Source: Prochlorococcus sp. AG-355-A18 (GTDB taxonomy: Bacteria > Cyanobacteriota > Cyanobacteriia > PCC-6307 > Cyanobiaceae). From it: DNA of 64,000 bases. This document shows, piece by piece, positions 32,434-39,028 of the stretch. Position 1 is the stretch's first letter, and each line of letters starts with the position of its first letter. A model generated the notes under the pieces. The model did no database searches. It worked only from the letters and a program-made list of their open reading frames with translations, and was not told where the DNA came from. The translations under genes and the position numbers were made by a program. The stretch covers positions 73,591-137,590 of the forward strand of contig QCDH01000003.1 of assembly GCA_003280985.1 (NCBI GenBank). Direction: 5' to 3'.

Positions 32434-32693
32434 AGTACCTTTTGCCTTTTGCAGATAAATAATACTTTGTTTACCAGCATAAAAAAAGGAGCTTATTTTA
32501 GATCGACTGTCAATCAGATATCTACTTTTGATGAGTGTGTTCTGTATCTTGAATTGATCTCCAATAATTTATGGTTTGCTTCAGTTATTAAATAGTTCGT
32601 AGTGATACAAATGTTTTGATTGTTTGATATTGGGGTTTTGTATATTGCTAATACCTATCGAATAAGGTTTCTTAGGACAGTTACTAAATCCTC

Positions 32694-32822
32694 GTGGAGA
32701 AAGCTTTAGTAAATTTCTTTTACTGGTTACTAATGAAATCAGCCGAATCACACTATGGTTCGTCATTGGTTCCAGTAAAAGTTCCATCTAATTCGATTAA
32801 ACCTTTTTCTAAATTCAAATAG
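32694..32822 (+). CDS. Micro-protein, paralogue of the next ORF (island)
   Basis: A 42-residue protein with a GTG start: M-E-K-A-L-V-N-F-F-Y-W-L-L-M-K-S-A-E-S-H and a Pro/Ser/Lys-rich tail. The first 18 residues match the next micro-ORF (32894) at most positions, so both are probably genuine genes from a duplication. One short amphipathic or membrane helix, unknown function. Confidence 0.5.
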   Translation: MEKALVNFFYWLLMKSAESHYGSSLVPVKVPSNSIKPFSKFK

Positions 32823-32893
32823 AAAAAGTTTTGGTTAAGATAATAAAAAATTTAATTAGCTGTTCCTTAATCAGGTACAACTAAAATAATCCA

Positions 32894-33031
32894 ATGTATA
32901 AAGCCCTTATCAACTTCTTTTATTGGTTGTTGATTAAATCTGAGGAATCAGCAAAAAGTTCGTCATCATTGGAAGTTGAATCTGCCGCAAATAAGGTCGT
33001 TCTATTTAATTTTCAAGGTTCTGTAAGGTAA
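32894..33031 (+). CDS. Micro-protein, paralogue of the preceding ORF (island)
   Basis: A 45-residue protein: M-Y-K-A-L-I-N-F-F-Y-W-L-L-I-K-S-E-E-S, followed by a Ser-rich and then hydrophobic tail. It shares the K-A-L-x-N-F-F-Y-W-L-L-x-K-S-x-E-S pattern with the ORF at 32694, while the C-terminal halves differ. Unknown function. Confidence 0.55.
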   Translation: MYKALINFFYWLLIKSEESAKSSSSLEVESAANKVVLFNFQGSVR

Positions 33032-33213
33032 GAATTAAATAATTATTTCTTTGCTTCTAATGCTTTTACTAGAGTGGCATGCCTGATGTATGACTTTTAC
33101 ATGGAGATCTAGTATTACTAATATAGTATAAACTATCCACTAATGGATCTATATACACAAATCGACAAATAATACTTTAAAATGATAGACCTAGAGACAG
33201 GAACGGACTTGAG

Positions 33214-33615
33214 ATGACACAGTCAAAACTTGAAGAATTACTGAAGATAGATACTGAATCATATAACCTTTTACGAGTACTCCATATGTTCATGAAGTTA
33301 GATAAATCTCAGGATGTTCCACTACAAGCAATGGCAGTATTTTGGTTCGTAGCTACCTATAACAATTGCAGTAAAAAGAATATTGAGGAACACTTTAAAA
33401 TGAGCAAAGCTAGCGCATCAAGACTTACAGACTATTTAAGTAGATATCACAGACTAGGCAAAGTTGGTTTAGGTTTAATTTCAAAAGAAGCTGATCCTAA
33501 AGACAAAAGGAGAACACTTTTGAAACTAACCAGGAAAGGAAAGGATTTAATAGAAAAGTCTTTTAGTACCCTTTATGAAGACGTAAAGGATTATGAAATA
33601 GATTATGAGGTGTAA
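33214..33615 (+). CDS. MarR-like winged-helix transcription regulator
   Basis: A 133-residue protein with a winged-helix core: helix-turn-helix N-I-E-E-H-F-K-M-S-K-A-S-A-S-R-L near residues 55-70 and the wing D-P-K-D-K-R-R-T-L-L-K-L-T-R-K-G, the typical D-x-R-D/K-R-R...L-T-x-K-G pattern of MarR proteins. It begins an operon of three genes joined by TAATG overlaps. It may repress its own operon or other island genes. The ligand or signal is unknown. Confidence 0.82.
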   Translation: MTQSKLEELLKIDTESYNLLRVLHMFMKLDKSQDVPLQAMAVFWFVATYNNCSKKNIEEHFKMSKASASRLTDYLSRYHRLGKVGLGLISKEADPKDKRRTLLKLTRKGKDLIEKSFSTLYEDVKDYEIDYEV

Positions 33616-33806
33616 TGAATACTTGCAACTCTATTAATTCCATAACCCTTGGAAAACTTTTAAAGAAATATAATTTAACTCCCAAGAATAAGCAGAAAGT
33701 TATTTTATTAGCCCAACGGAAAACCGCAACATGGTCTGGTCTCAATAGACTTGCAAGAAAACTAGAATTTAAACAGTCAGTAGCTAATCAACAGCAGCAA
33801 CAGTAA
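33615..33806 (+). CDS. Small basic protein, unknown (island operon)
   Basis: A 63-residue protein with a basic helical centre (L-G-K-L-L-K-K-Y-N-L-T-P-K-N-K-Q-K-V) and a C-terminal Gln run. Start and stop both overlap the neighbouring genes in TAATG junctions, which strongly supports that it is translated between the regulator and the ClpS-like protein. No family recognised. Confidence 0.65.
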   Translation: MNTCNSINSITLGKLLKKYNLTPKNKQKVILLAQRKTATWSGLNRLARKLEFKQSVANQQQQQ

Positions 33807-34105
33807 TGATGGAATTATCTACCACTTCACCTACTACAGTCTTAGAACCAAAGACTGCAAAACAAAAATATCCAGAAGCAAGAGTGATAGTTCTGGATGA
33901 TAACTTTAATACGTTTCAACATGTAGCAAAATCCCTTTTGTCAATAATTCCAGGAATGAGTGAAAAGAGATCATGGGACCTAGCCATTAAAGTAGACAAG
34001 TCAGGTTCCGCAGAAGTATGGAGGGGTAATTTTGAACAGGCTGAATTTTATCACGAGCAACTAGTTAGTAAAGGTTTAACTATGGCTCCAATTGAAAGAA
34101 CTTAA
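33806..34105 (+). CDS. ClpS-like Clp protease adaptor
   Basis: A 99-residue protein with the ClpS fold pattern: V-I-V-L-D-D-N-F-N-T-F-Q-H-V near 27-40, a helix around S-L-L-S-I-I-P-G-M-S, A-I-K-V-D-K-S-G-S-A-E-V-W-R-G near 60-75 and E-Q-A-E-F-Y-H-E-Q-L. ClpS delivers N-degron substrates to the ClpAP/ClpCP protease. Two substrate-pocket positions differ from canonical ClpS: N-D-D becomes L-D-D, and the V-H-x-x-G histidine is Asp. Cyanobacteria have a second, divergent ClpS with altered specificity, which this may be. A second ATG one codon in (33809) is possible. Confidence 0.8.
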   Translation: MMELSTTSPTTVLEPKTAKQKYPEARVIVLDDNFNTFQHVAKSLLSIIPGMSEKRSWDLAIKVDKSGSAEVWRGNFEQAEFYHEQLVSKGLTMAPIERT

Positions 34106-34236
34106 AATTTAATTGAGAGTAATGTAAGAATTTACTTTAGTAAATTAAGCAAAGACAAATAAAATGTTAAATATCTGGGGTTTGTCGTAAAAGCATTTTA
34201 TAAAATATATCGAAATTTAATATTTGGAGAAAATGT

Positions 34237-34410
34237 ATGGAAAATAAAAAAGTGATAAAAGTTGAACCATTGAATTTCTACTCAAATGATATGACTCTAA
34301 CTAAAGATCAGCTAGTTCATAATCACTTGAAGTTGACGTATCAAAAAAACTTAGTTTCTGATCTAGATCAAAAACATAAAACATGGGCTAAAGAAGATGC
34401 AGCAAGTTAA
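34237..34410 (+). CDS. Small hydrophilic protein, unknown (island)
   Basis: A 57-residue protein, M-E-N-K-K-V-I-K-V-E-P-L-N-F-Y at the start and K-H-K-T-W-A-K-E-D-A-A-S at the end. The bases for this C-terminus and the stop recur in degraded form at 37219-37266, so the gene has a decayed relative further along the island. Confidence 0.55.
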   Translation: MENKKVIKVEPLNFYSNDMTLTKDQLVHNHLKLTYQKNLVSDLDQKHKTWAKEDAAS

Positions 34411-34514
34411 TTTTACTTGTGATGAGTGTGTTTTAATATATTTAATTTCTAAAAATTGATGGTTTACTTTTTGATGATTTATATTAACTAAATATACTTT
34501 TATTTTAAAAAGAA

Positions 34515-35024
34515 GTGTTAGATATTTTGAATAAGATTTTTACTTTTATATTAATTCTAATATTACCTGCGTATGCTTACGCGGGCTTTCCTGAAGGTGA
34601 GAAGGGTTACGATTTAAATAAAATAGAAAAGTCATTCAAACTTCCTTGTAGTGAAATTGGAAATGATCAATGTCTTGCAAGAGCAGTAGCTATGGGAGGT
34701 TGTATTTATAGTTTTGAAATTAACAAAGGGAAAGAAAATGAAGACGCCTTAAAAAAATCAGATGAAGTTTTAATTGCTCTTTTAGATGGAAACAGTTTGG
34801 ATATAAATAATATGTTTGAAAATGATGGATCAATTAAAAATGATATTAGATCTGAAGTAATTAGCAGAATAAATTCTTGTCGTGAAGCTACTAAAAAAGC
34901 AATACCTAATTTAGTTAAGTTACCTGAAGGGATGGAAATGACAGAAGAGAGACTTGAAAGCTTGACTAATACTTATCCTCAGTACTATCTATACATGTTT
35001 GAACAAATGAGAAATGGCAAATAA
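34515..35024 (+). CDS. Exported protein with Cys pairs, unknown (island)
   Basis: A 169-residue protein with a cleavable signal peptide (hydrophobic residues about 8-21, then A-Y-A-Y-A-G). The mature part has cysteines in C-S-E-I-G-N-D-Q-C-L and M-G-G-C, plus one in I-N-S-C-R, which could form disulfides in the periplasm or lumen. Start taken as GTG at 34515 after an AAGAAG-type site. It lies between the ClpS operon and the first hli gene. Confidence 0.65.
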   Translation: MLDILNKIFTFILILILPAYAYAGFPEGEKGYDLNKIEKSFKLPCSEIGNDQCLARAVAMGGCIYSFEINKGKENEDALKKSDEVLIALLDGNSLDINNMFENDGSIKNDIRSEVISRINSCREATKKAIPNLVKLPEGMEMTEERLESLTNTYPQYYLYMFEQMRNGK

Positions 35025-35113
35025 TTACTTCTTATTCTTAAATATTATTTTTATACATATATGTTACAGAAATGTATAGATTAAACATAAATATAAGCAT
35101 ATACGACCAATTT

Positions 35114-35143
35114 CTTTACATTAATTAATATTAATGTTACATT
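35114..35143 (+). promoter_or_regulatory. Shared 30-bp upstream block of hli transcript A
   Basis: This block begins CTTTACA and ends AATGTTACATT. It matches 37384-37413 at 27 of 30 positions. It ends 27 bases before the ATG of the first hli gene; the other copy ends 25 bases before its hli gene. The flanks are much less similar, so the block is a candidate operator or core promoter. Confidence 0.6.
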
Positions 35144-35170
35144 AGTTTACATAAATCACCCTTTATAAAA

Positions 35171-35278
35171 ATGACTCCTGAAGCAGAAAGATTTAACGGT
35201 TGGGCAGCAATGCTCGGTTTCGTTGCAGCTGTTGGCGCATACGTAACAACTGGTCAAATTATTCCTGGTTGGTTCTAA
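35171..35278 (+). CDS. hli: High-light-inducible protein (HLIP), 35 residues
   Basis: A single-helix member of the light-harvesting-like family: A-E-R-F-N-G-W-A-A-M-L-G-F followed by T-G-Q-I-I-P-G-W-F. E-R-F-N supplies the ExxN chlorophyll-binding motif; the usual Arg after Gly is Trp here. HLIPs bind chlorophyll and carotenoid in thylakoids and protect photosystems under stress. The stop overlaps the next hli start (TAATG). Confidence 0.92.
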   Translation: MTPEAERFNGWAAMLGFVAAVGAYVTTGQIIPGWF

Positions 35279-35412
35279 TGACAAACACAAAAACAGTTGA
35301 GAAGGAAAAGATTATAGCTGAGAAGCTTAACGGCAGATTTGCAATGATGGGCTTTATTGCTCTTATTGGCGCTTATCTAACAACAGGTCAAATTATTCCA
35401 GGCTTTGTGTAA
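35278..35412 (+). CDS. hli: High-light-inducible protein (HLIP), 44 residues
   Basis: Contains A-E-K-L-N-G-R-F-A-M-M-G-F and L-T-T-G-Q-I-I-P-G-F-V, the complete one-helix chlorophyll-binding signature. The N-terminus T-K-T-V-E-K-E-K is almost the same as in the hli gene at 37439, so these two are recent duplicates. It is coupled by TAATG overlaps to genes on both sides. Confidence 0.94.
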   Translation: MTNTKTVEKEKIIAEKLNGRFAMMGFIALIGAYLTTGQIIPGFV

Positions 35413-35594
35413 TGCTCGAGGCAGGAATTAACACTTGGATTAACACTATACTTTTTCCTTTTATGCCAGTCATAACAGTATTTCTTGTTAGTGCATTAAT
35501 GTTGAGTGATTTGCCATGGAATGATGATGATGACGATGATGATGGCGGCGGATTAATTTCCCCGGTGTATAACTATGTTCCCCAAGGGGCTTAG
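35412..35594 (+). CDS. Small membrane protein with Asp run, hli partner
   Basis: A 60-residue protein: one hydrophobic helix (about residues 14-31), a run of seven Asp, then G-G-G-L-I-S-P-V-Y-N-Y-V-P-Q-G-A. The start overlaps the stop of the preceding hli (TAATG), so the two are made together. The layout resembles the core-genome micro-protein at 13522. Function unknown; a thylakoid partner of HLIPs is a guess. Confidence 0.75.
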   Translation: MLEAGINTWINTILFPFMPVITVFLVSALMLSDLPWNDDDDDDDGGGLISPVYNYVPQGA

Positions 35595-35609
35595 AGGACA
35601 TGTATCAAA

Positions 35610-35723
35610 ATGACTTTCATCTCATCTTTATTTAACTCAGTTCCTTCAAGTGCTAAAGACCTTTTAGAGTTTGGTTTCTTTCTTACTGTGGGTATTACAG
35701 CAGGAAAAGTAGGACTCTTATGA
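35610..35723 (+). CDS. Micro membrane protein, unknown (hli operon)
   Basis: A 37-residue protein: F-N-S-V-P-S-S-A-K-D-L-L-E, then a hydrophobic end F-G-F-F-L-T-V-G-I-T-A-G. The stop overlaps the next start (ATGA). Its position inside the coupled hli run supports translation. Confidence 0.55.
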   Translation: MTFISSLFNSVPSSAKDLLEFGFFLTVGITAGKVGLL

Positions 35724-35806
35724 AAACATATCTAATTGCCATATCACTATTTGGCATTGCAGTAATTACTACTGCGATAGCACCAAGTATTGCTTACGCA
35801 CTATAA
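35720..35806 (+). CDS. Micro membrane protein, 28 residues (hli operon)
   Basis: Nearly the whole protein is one hydrophobic helix (L-I-A-I-S-L-F-G-I-A-V-I-T-T-A-I-A) ending A-P-S-I-A-Y-A-L. The ATGA overlap with the preceding ORF argues for real expression. It could equally be a short signal-peptide-like piece. Confidence 0.5.
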   Translation: MKTYLIAISLFGIAVITTAIAPSIAYAL

Positions 35807-35841
35807 AAATTTAATCACTCTTATTAACGAACAATTAAAAA

Positions 35842-35970
35842 ATGGAAAACTCAAAACCAACTTATTGGCAAAATGCCGAGAGAACCAATGGAAGAATGGC
35901 AATGATGGGTTTATTCGCATTGGTTGTAAACTACGGTCTTTTTGGCTGGATCATCCCAGGTATTTTTTAA
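35842..35970 (+). CDS. hli: High-light-inducible protein (HLIP), 42 residues
   Basis: Carries A-E-R-T-N-G-R-M-A-M-M-G-L-F-A-L and F-G-W-I-I-P-G-I-F. The W-Q-N-A-E-R-T-N-G-R start resembles the more conserved HLIP type with an N-terminal Trp. It follows the micro-ORFs of the first hli run by 35 bases. Confidence 0.93.
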   Translation: MENSKPTYWQNAERTNGRMAMMGLFALVVNYGLFGWIIPGIF

Positions 35971-35971
35971 A

Positions 35972-36064
35972 ATGAATATAGATATTTTCTTAATCTCTTT
36001 CTTTACATATCTATTAGTGCCAGTGGTAATGGTTGCTAAGGGTAGAAAAAATAAGGCATTTTAA
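35972..36064 (+). CDS. Micro membrane protein, hli partner
   Basis: A 30-residue protein that begins 1 base after the hli stop. One helix (I-F-L-I-S-F-F-T-Y-L-L-V-P-V-V-M-V) is followed by a basic tail (K-G-R-K-N-K). Same arrangement as the other hli plus micro-protein pairs of the island. Confidence 0.55.
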   Translation: MNIDIFLISFFTYLLVPVVMVAKGRKNKAF

Positions 36065-36065
36065 A

Positions 36066-36242
36066 ATGTCTTATTTCGCAAAAAATAATTATATAAAATA
36101 TGACGAATGGTTTGATGAGAATATTTCTCCACTTGATTTAAAATTTTATTACGAAGAAAAACGATTCTCAAATACTCTTCATGAAAAATTTTATTTATTG
36201 TCAACCTCAAAAATATTCATTGGGGGTTCTGAAAAAAAATGA
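36066..36242 (+). CDS. Small hydrophilic protein, unknown (hli run)
   Basis: A 58-residue protein rich in Tyr, Phe, Lys and Glu, beginning M-S-Y-F-A-K-N-N-Y-I-K-Y-D-E-W-F-D and without a membrane segment. It starts 1 base after the preceding micro-ORF, so it appears to end this hli operon. No family recognised. Confidence 0.6.
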   Translation: MSYFAKNNYIKYDEWFDENISPLDLKFYYEEKRFSNTLHEKFYLLSTSKIFIGGSEKK

Positions 36243-36327
36243 TTAATATAAAATATTTTTTTTAATTACTGCTCCTAATAATAATTAAAGAAAAATAAGG
36301 TAAGTGATTATATTATCAACAAAAAAA

Positions 36328-36372
36328 GGACGTAAGATACGTCCGATTAAAAGCTTGATAATCCCCATCACC
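36328..36372 (+). other. Hairpin plus CCCCATCACC element downstream of hli operon
   Basis: A perfect 7-bp hairpin (GGACGTA / TACGTCC, 36328-36344) is followed at 36363 by CCCCATCACC and then AACCC with five T bases. The same 10-mer recurs at 36476 and 46935 near the 3' ends of candidate small RNAs, so this may be a degraded or shortened member of that family, or the operon's 3' end. Confidence 0.4.
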
Positions 36373-36390
36373 CAACCCTTTTTAAAATAA

Positions 36391-36510
36391 TAGCACTACA
36401 TATGGTGTTTGTATGTAATAAATTTTACCTATTGATGGGGTTGTAAGTTTCCATTTATTTTGTCATGATAGAAATCCCCATCACCTAGGCTCGAAAGAGT
36501 CTTTTTTTTT
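36391..36510 (+). ncRNA. Candidate small RNA (island copy) with CCCCATCACC motif
   Basis: No ORF. In order: GCACTAC...GTGTTT near 36393, GATGGGG (36434-36440), CCCCATC (36476-36482, complementary to it), ACC, and a terminator hairpin with a GAAA loop (36487-36502) followed by T bases. The same order occurs at 46.85-46.97 kb with a different terminator stem. Exact 5' end is not visible. It may belong to a known Yfr family, but I cannot assign one. Confidence 0.5.
36487..36510 (+). terminator. Rho-independent terminator of the candidate small RNA
   Basis: A 6-bp stem with one G-T pair (AGGCTC / GAGTCT) and GAAA loop, followed by nine or more T bases. Confidence 0.75.
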
Positions 36511-36629
36511 TAGCTAAAAATAACTTTTACGTGAAGGTTTCTAACAGCAAAATAAAACAGTCTATTTAGATACACAAAAAATCAATTGCAAAGCAATAGG
36601 ATACTTTTACTAAAGATAAAGTATTCAAT

Positions 36630-36884
36630 ATGTCATTAAAAAATCAAACTAATAAAATCTATCCATGGGATTATCAAATAGGAGATGATAATTACCAATT
36701 AGAGCCTTGGATTCTAGAGAAAGGAAAAGAATATGTTTCCATTATGAAAAATATTGATAACAAAGGTTTTTTTTATTTACAAAAAAATGGCGAGAAACGT
36801 CTCTCTCTTAAAGCTTTACAAATAAAATCTACTTATAAACAATTGATGAATTTAGGATATAAGCTACGAATAACTAAGTTCTAA
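36630..36884 (+). CDS. Small soluble protein, unknown (island)
   Basis: An 84-residue protein: I-Y-P-W-D-Y-Q-I-G-D-D-N-Y-Q-L-E-P-W-I-L at the N-terminus and a basic helical C-terminus (L-S-L-K-A-L-Q-I-K-S-T-Y-K-Q-L). No signal peptide or membrane segment. No family recognised. Confidence 0.6.
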   Translation: MSLKNQTNKIYPWDYQIGDDNYQLEPWILEKGKEYVSIMKNIDNKGFFYLQKNGEKRLSLKALQIKSTYKQLMNLGYKLRITKF

Positions 36885-37383
36885 TTTTTTAAGGGTATAT
36901 TTTACTGAGATCAAACTCTGGTTTTACATAATTAATAAGAAACGGAGAGCTAGAGGCAACCACATACATAGAAGAAGCATTAGTAATAAAGTAATAGCAT
37001 GGACATTGGGAATGTAATGCTCTTTAAAAACTTGATCCTTCATTAATTTATCTAGCTTTCCTTAATTTTATCTCCCTTCTGATAAGTAAAGCTATAACAA
37101 CTACACACATATTCATCAGAAAAACGTTTAATGGCATTAATAAAAAAAGTATTTACTTAATTGATAGCAAGAATGTTAGTCTGAAAATATTAAGATTTAC
37201 TGATAGTAAGAGAGAGAGAAAACATCAAACATGGGTGAAAAAAAAGATGCAAAAAGTTAATTACTTGTTGAAAGAAATTAAATTTTAGAAAGGGTAACTA
37301 CATAAAGCAAATTGATGACTTTGACTCATAACTGTGACATTTTGTTTTAATTTATTTAAAATCTAAGATAAATAGTAATATTA
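36885..37383. other. Gene-poor stretch with a degraded repeat
   Basis: No convincing gene with a start codon. A long start-less open frame on the plus strand reaches 37288 and ends in bases related to the 3' end of the 34237 gene. Otherwise it is AT-rich sequence without recognised structure, leading into the promoter of the next hli gene. Confidence 0.5.
37219..37266 (+). pseudogene. Remnant related to the 3' end of the 34237-34410 gene
   Basis: The stretch around AAACATCAAACATGGG, through AAGATGC...AAGTTAATT to ACTTG, lines up with the last codons, stop and trailing bases of the gene at 34237-34410. Insertions and substitutions break the frame. It reads as a decayed duplicate. Confidence 0.4.
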
Positions 37384-37413
37384 CTTTACACTAAGTAATA
37401 TAAATGTTACATT
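37384..37413 (+). promoter_or_regulatory. Shared 30-bp upstream block of hli transcript B
   Basis: It matches 35114-35143 at 27 of 30 positions and ends 25 bases before the hli ATG at 37439. Same-distance conservation in otherwise unrelated flanks suggests a shared promoter or operator. Confidence 0.6.
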
Positions 37414-37438
37414 TTATATGTAGGATTTCATTCTTCTT

Positions 37439-37594
37439 ATGAACTCAAAAAAAGTTAAAGTTCTCGAAACAAAAACAGTTGAGAAGGAAAAAGTTGTTGC
37501 TGAAAAGCTCAATGGCAGATTTGCCATGATTGGTTTCATAGCTGCTATTGGTGCTTACTTAACAACAGGTCAAATTATTCCTGGGTTCGTCTAA
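37439..37594 (+). CDS. hli: High-light-inducible protein (HLIP), 51 residues
   Basis: Contains A-E-K-L-N-G-R-F-A-M-I-G-F and T-T-G-Q-I-I-P-G-F-V. From T-K-T-V-E-K-E-K onward it is nearly the same as the hli gene at 35278, but has a longer N-terminus (N-S-K-K-V-K-V-L-E). It is followed without a gap by a membrane micro-protein. Confidence 0.94.
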   Translation: MNSKKVKVLETKTVEKEKVVAEKLNGRFAMIGFIAAIGAYLTTGQIIPGFV

Positions 37595-37705
37595 ATGGAC
37601 TTTATTTCTAAACGCCAAGGATATGTTCCTTTTAAGGTAGTTCCTTACATTTTCTTTATTTCTGTAATTTTAAGTATCACTACAGCAACTGAAGTGTTCG
37701 TATAA
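37595..37705 (+). CDS. Micro membrane protein, hli partner
   Basis: A 36-residue protein that starts at the base after the hli stop. A short basic N-terminus is followed by one helix (V-V-P-Y-I-F-F-I-S-V-I-L-S-I-T-T-A). The same hli plus micro-protein arrangement is seen at 35412 and 35972. Confidence 0.6.
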   Translation: MDFISKRQGYVPFKVVPYIFFISVILSITTATEVFV

Positions 37706-38106
37706 ATTTTCAACAAACATATTCATGAGAGCTTGCTTCTAGAAATATAATCGAGCTTTTTTTCTTTCTGTGATGAGTAGTGTGTTCATAAAAAAGTTTA
37801 GATTGACTATCAATCAAAAAAGTTAGAACGAGAATTATTAGCTATTAATAAATAAAGGATACTAATGAAGCTAAAAATCAATATAAATTTTATAGAAAAA
37901 TATTTAGCTTATTTAATAAACGATATTTAATATAAGCGGATTACAAAAAAATTAAAAAAATATGATTTAATGGCGGACGTTGACGATCAAAGATTTCATC
38001 ATTTTAGATCGACTGTTAATTAATTATTTCCCTTAATAACAACTTAATATAAGTAATTATCAAATTAAATTTATGCTTAAATATTTCAGTTCTCATTAAC
38101 TTACAA
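37706..38106. other. Gene-poor stretch with two dispersed-repeat copies
   Basis: No supported gene. It holds GATGAGTAGTGTGTT (37772-37786), directly followed by a TTTAGATTGACTATCAATCA copy (about 37797), and a second related copy at about 38002. A terminator-like run of T bases follows AGCTTGCTTCTAG... near 37757. Both motif families recur elsewhere in the island. Confidence 0.5.
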
Positions 38107-38325
38107 ATGTATTATTCAGAAACTAAAGTGATAATGGGTGGTCTAGCCCATGTTCCAATATTAATCTTCATAGTAAATTTTATTAAAGGAAAGTTTGAAT
38201 CTATAGCATCAAAAGTAGTTGAAGTTAAAGCGGAAGAGCCAAAGGTAAAATTAGTTGAAGTTAAAGAAGAGGAAGTAAAAGCGGAAGAGGTAAACGCAAG
38301 TGAAGTTAAAGAAGAAGCAGAATAA
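38107..38325 (+). CDS. Membrane-anchored protein with Lys/Glu repeat tail (island)
   Basis: A 72-residue protein. A hydrophobic helix (about residues 9-26) is followed by imperfect repeats of the type V-E-V-K-A-E-E (V-E-V-K-A-E-E-P, V-E-V-K-E-E-E, V-K-A-E-E-V). The tail could form a charged extended helix. A later ATG (38134) is an alternative start just ahead of the helix. No family recognised. Confidence 0.6.
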   Translation: MYYSETKVIMGGLAHVPILIFIVNFIKGKFESIASKVVEVKAEEPKVKLVEVKEEEVKAEEVNASEVKEEAE

Positions 38326-38430
38326 CAGGAAGAAATGATTAAGAAAGAGGTTTTAATCCCTCTGCGTTAGATCGACTTTAAATCAATTAAAAGTGCGAAT
38401 AAAGTGTGAATAGAAAAATTTTTTTTTAAA

Positions 38431-38574
38431 TTACCTTTTATAGATAAATCTTTGTATGTCTTCGAATAGATTAGATTTTGATTTAAAAAATCCATTACTT
38501 TTTAAATAAGATTTTCCTTTTTCTATATTTTCAATTCTTTTTTCATAAGAATTTTCATCTAAATTTTTTTGCAT
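38431..38574 (-). CDS. Small basic protein, unknown (island)
   Basis: A 47-residue hydrophilic protein on the minus strand: M-Q-K-N-L-D-E-N-S-Y-E-K-R-I-E-N-I-E-K-G, then S-N-L-F-E-D-I-Q-R-F-I-Y-K-R. Balanced charge and helical periodicity favour a real gene; there is no independent support. Confidence 0.45.
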   Translation of the reverse strand: MQKNLDENSYEKRIENIEKGKSYLKSNGFFKSKSNLFEDIQRFIYKR

Positions 38575-38838
38575 AAAAAAATAGTCGGAATCTTATTCTG
38601 AATAATGCTCACAAAAAAGCGGTAACCTTAAATACAAAATTTAGATTCTTTTTTGAATTGCTTCTCATTCAAACTAAAGATCAAATAAAAAAGTTTCTTT
38701 CTTAAATTTTGAAAATTATTAATTAAAAATAAATTAAAAATAAAATTCTTAGAAAAAATGTAGTTTAGGTAGGAAACACTACATCAATTACCTATTAGGA
38801 ATAATTAACTTGTAAATATAAATCTATCTCGCATAATT

Positions 38839-38967
38839 ATGGAATTCTTTAAAAAATTCATGACTGAGAAAGCTGAAAAGCTTAACGGTAAAGCTGCAAT
38901 GCTTGGAATTTTTGCCCTAATAGGGGCTTACTATTTTACAGGTCAAATTGTTCCAGGTATTTTCTAA
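38839..38967 (+). CDS. hli: High-light-inducible protein (HLIP), 42 residues
   Basis: Carries K-A-E-K-L-N-G-K-A-A-M-L-G-I-F-A-L and F-T-G-Q-I-V-P-G-I-F. It is monocistronic: a strong terminator follows at 38992, and it lacks the 30-bp block seen upstream of the other two hli transcripts, so it is probably regulated separately. It is the fifth hli gene of the island. Confidence 0.94.
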   Translation: MEFFKKFMTEKAEKLNGKAAMLGIFALIGAYYFTGQIVPGIF

Positions 38968-38991
38968 CGAAAAGCTTACTAAGACTTTTGG

Positions 38992-39019
38992 GGGGTTGGT
39001 AATTTTCAGCCCCTTTTTT
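38992..39019 (+). terminator. Terminator after the hli gene at 38839
   Basis: A 7-bp stem (GGGGTTG / CAGCCCC, one G-T pair) with an 8-base loop and six T bases. Confidence 0.8.
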
Positions 39020-39028
39020 ATTTAATGA

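Noticed and set aside
32581-32787. Minus-strand 68-codon frame in the island
   Set aside because: It lies across the plus-strand micro-ORF at 32694 that has a paralogue in the matching frame; no ribosome site or family pattern supports the minus frame.
36328-36344. Perfect GGACGTA/TACGTCC hairpin as a terminator
   Set aside because: There is no T run after it; kept only as a structure of unknown role.
37120-37288. Start-less plus-strand open frame upstream of hli
   Set aside because: It has no start codon, and its end aligns with a degraded repeat; long open frames arise easily in AT-rich DNA when stop codons happen to be missing.
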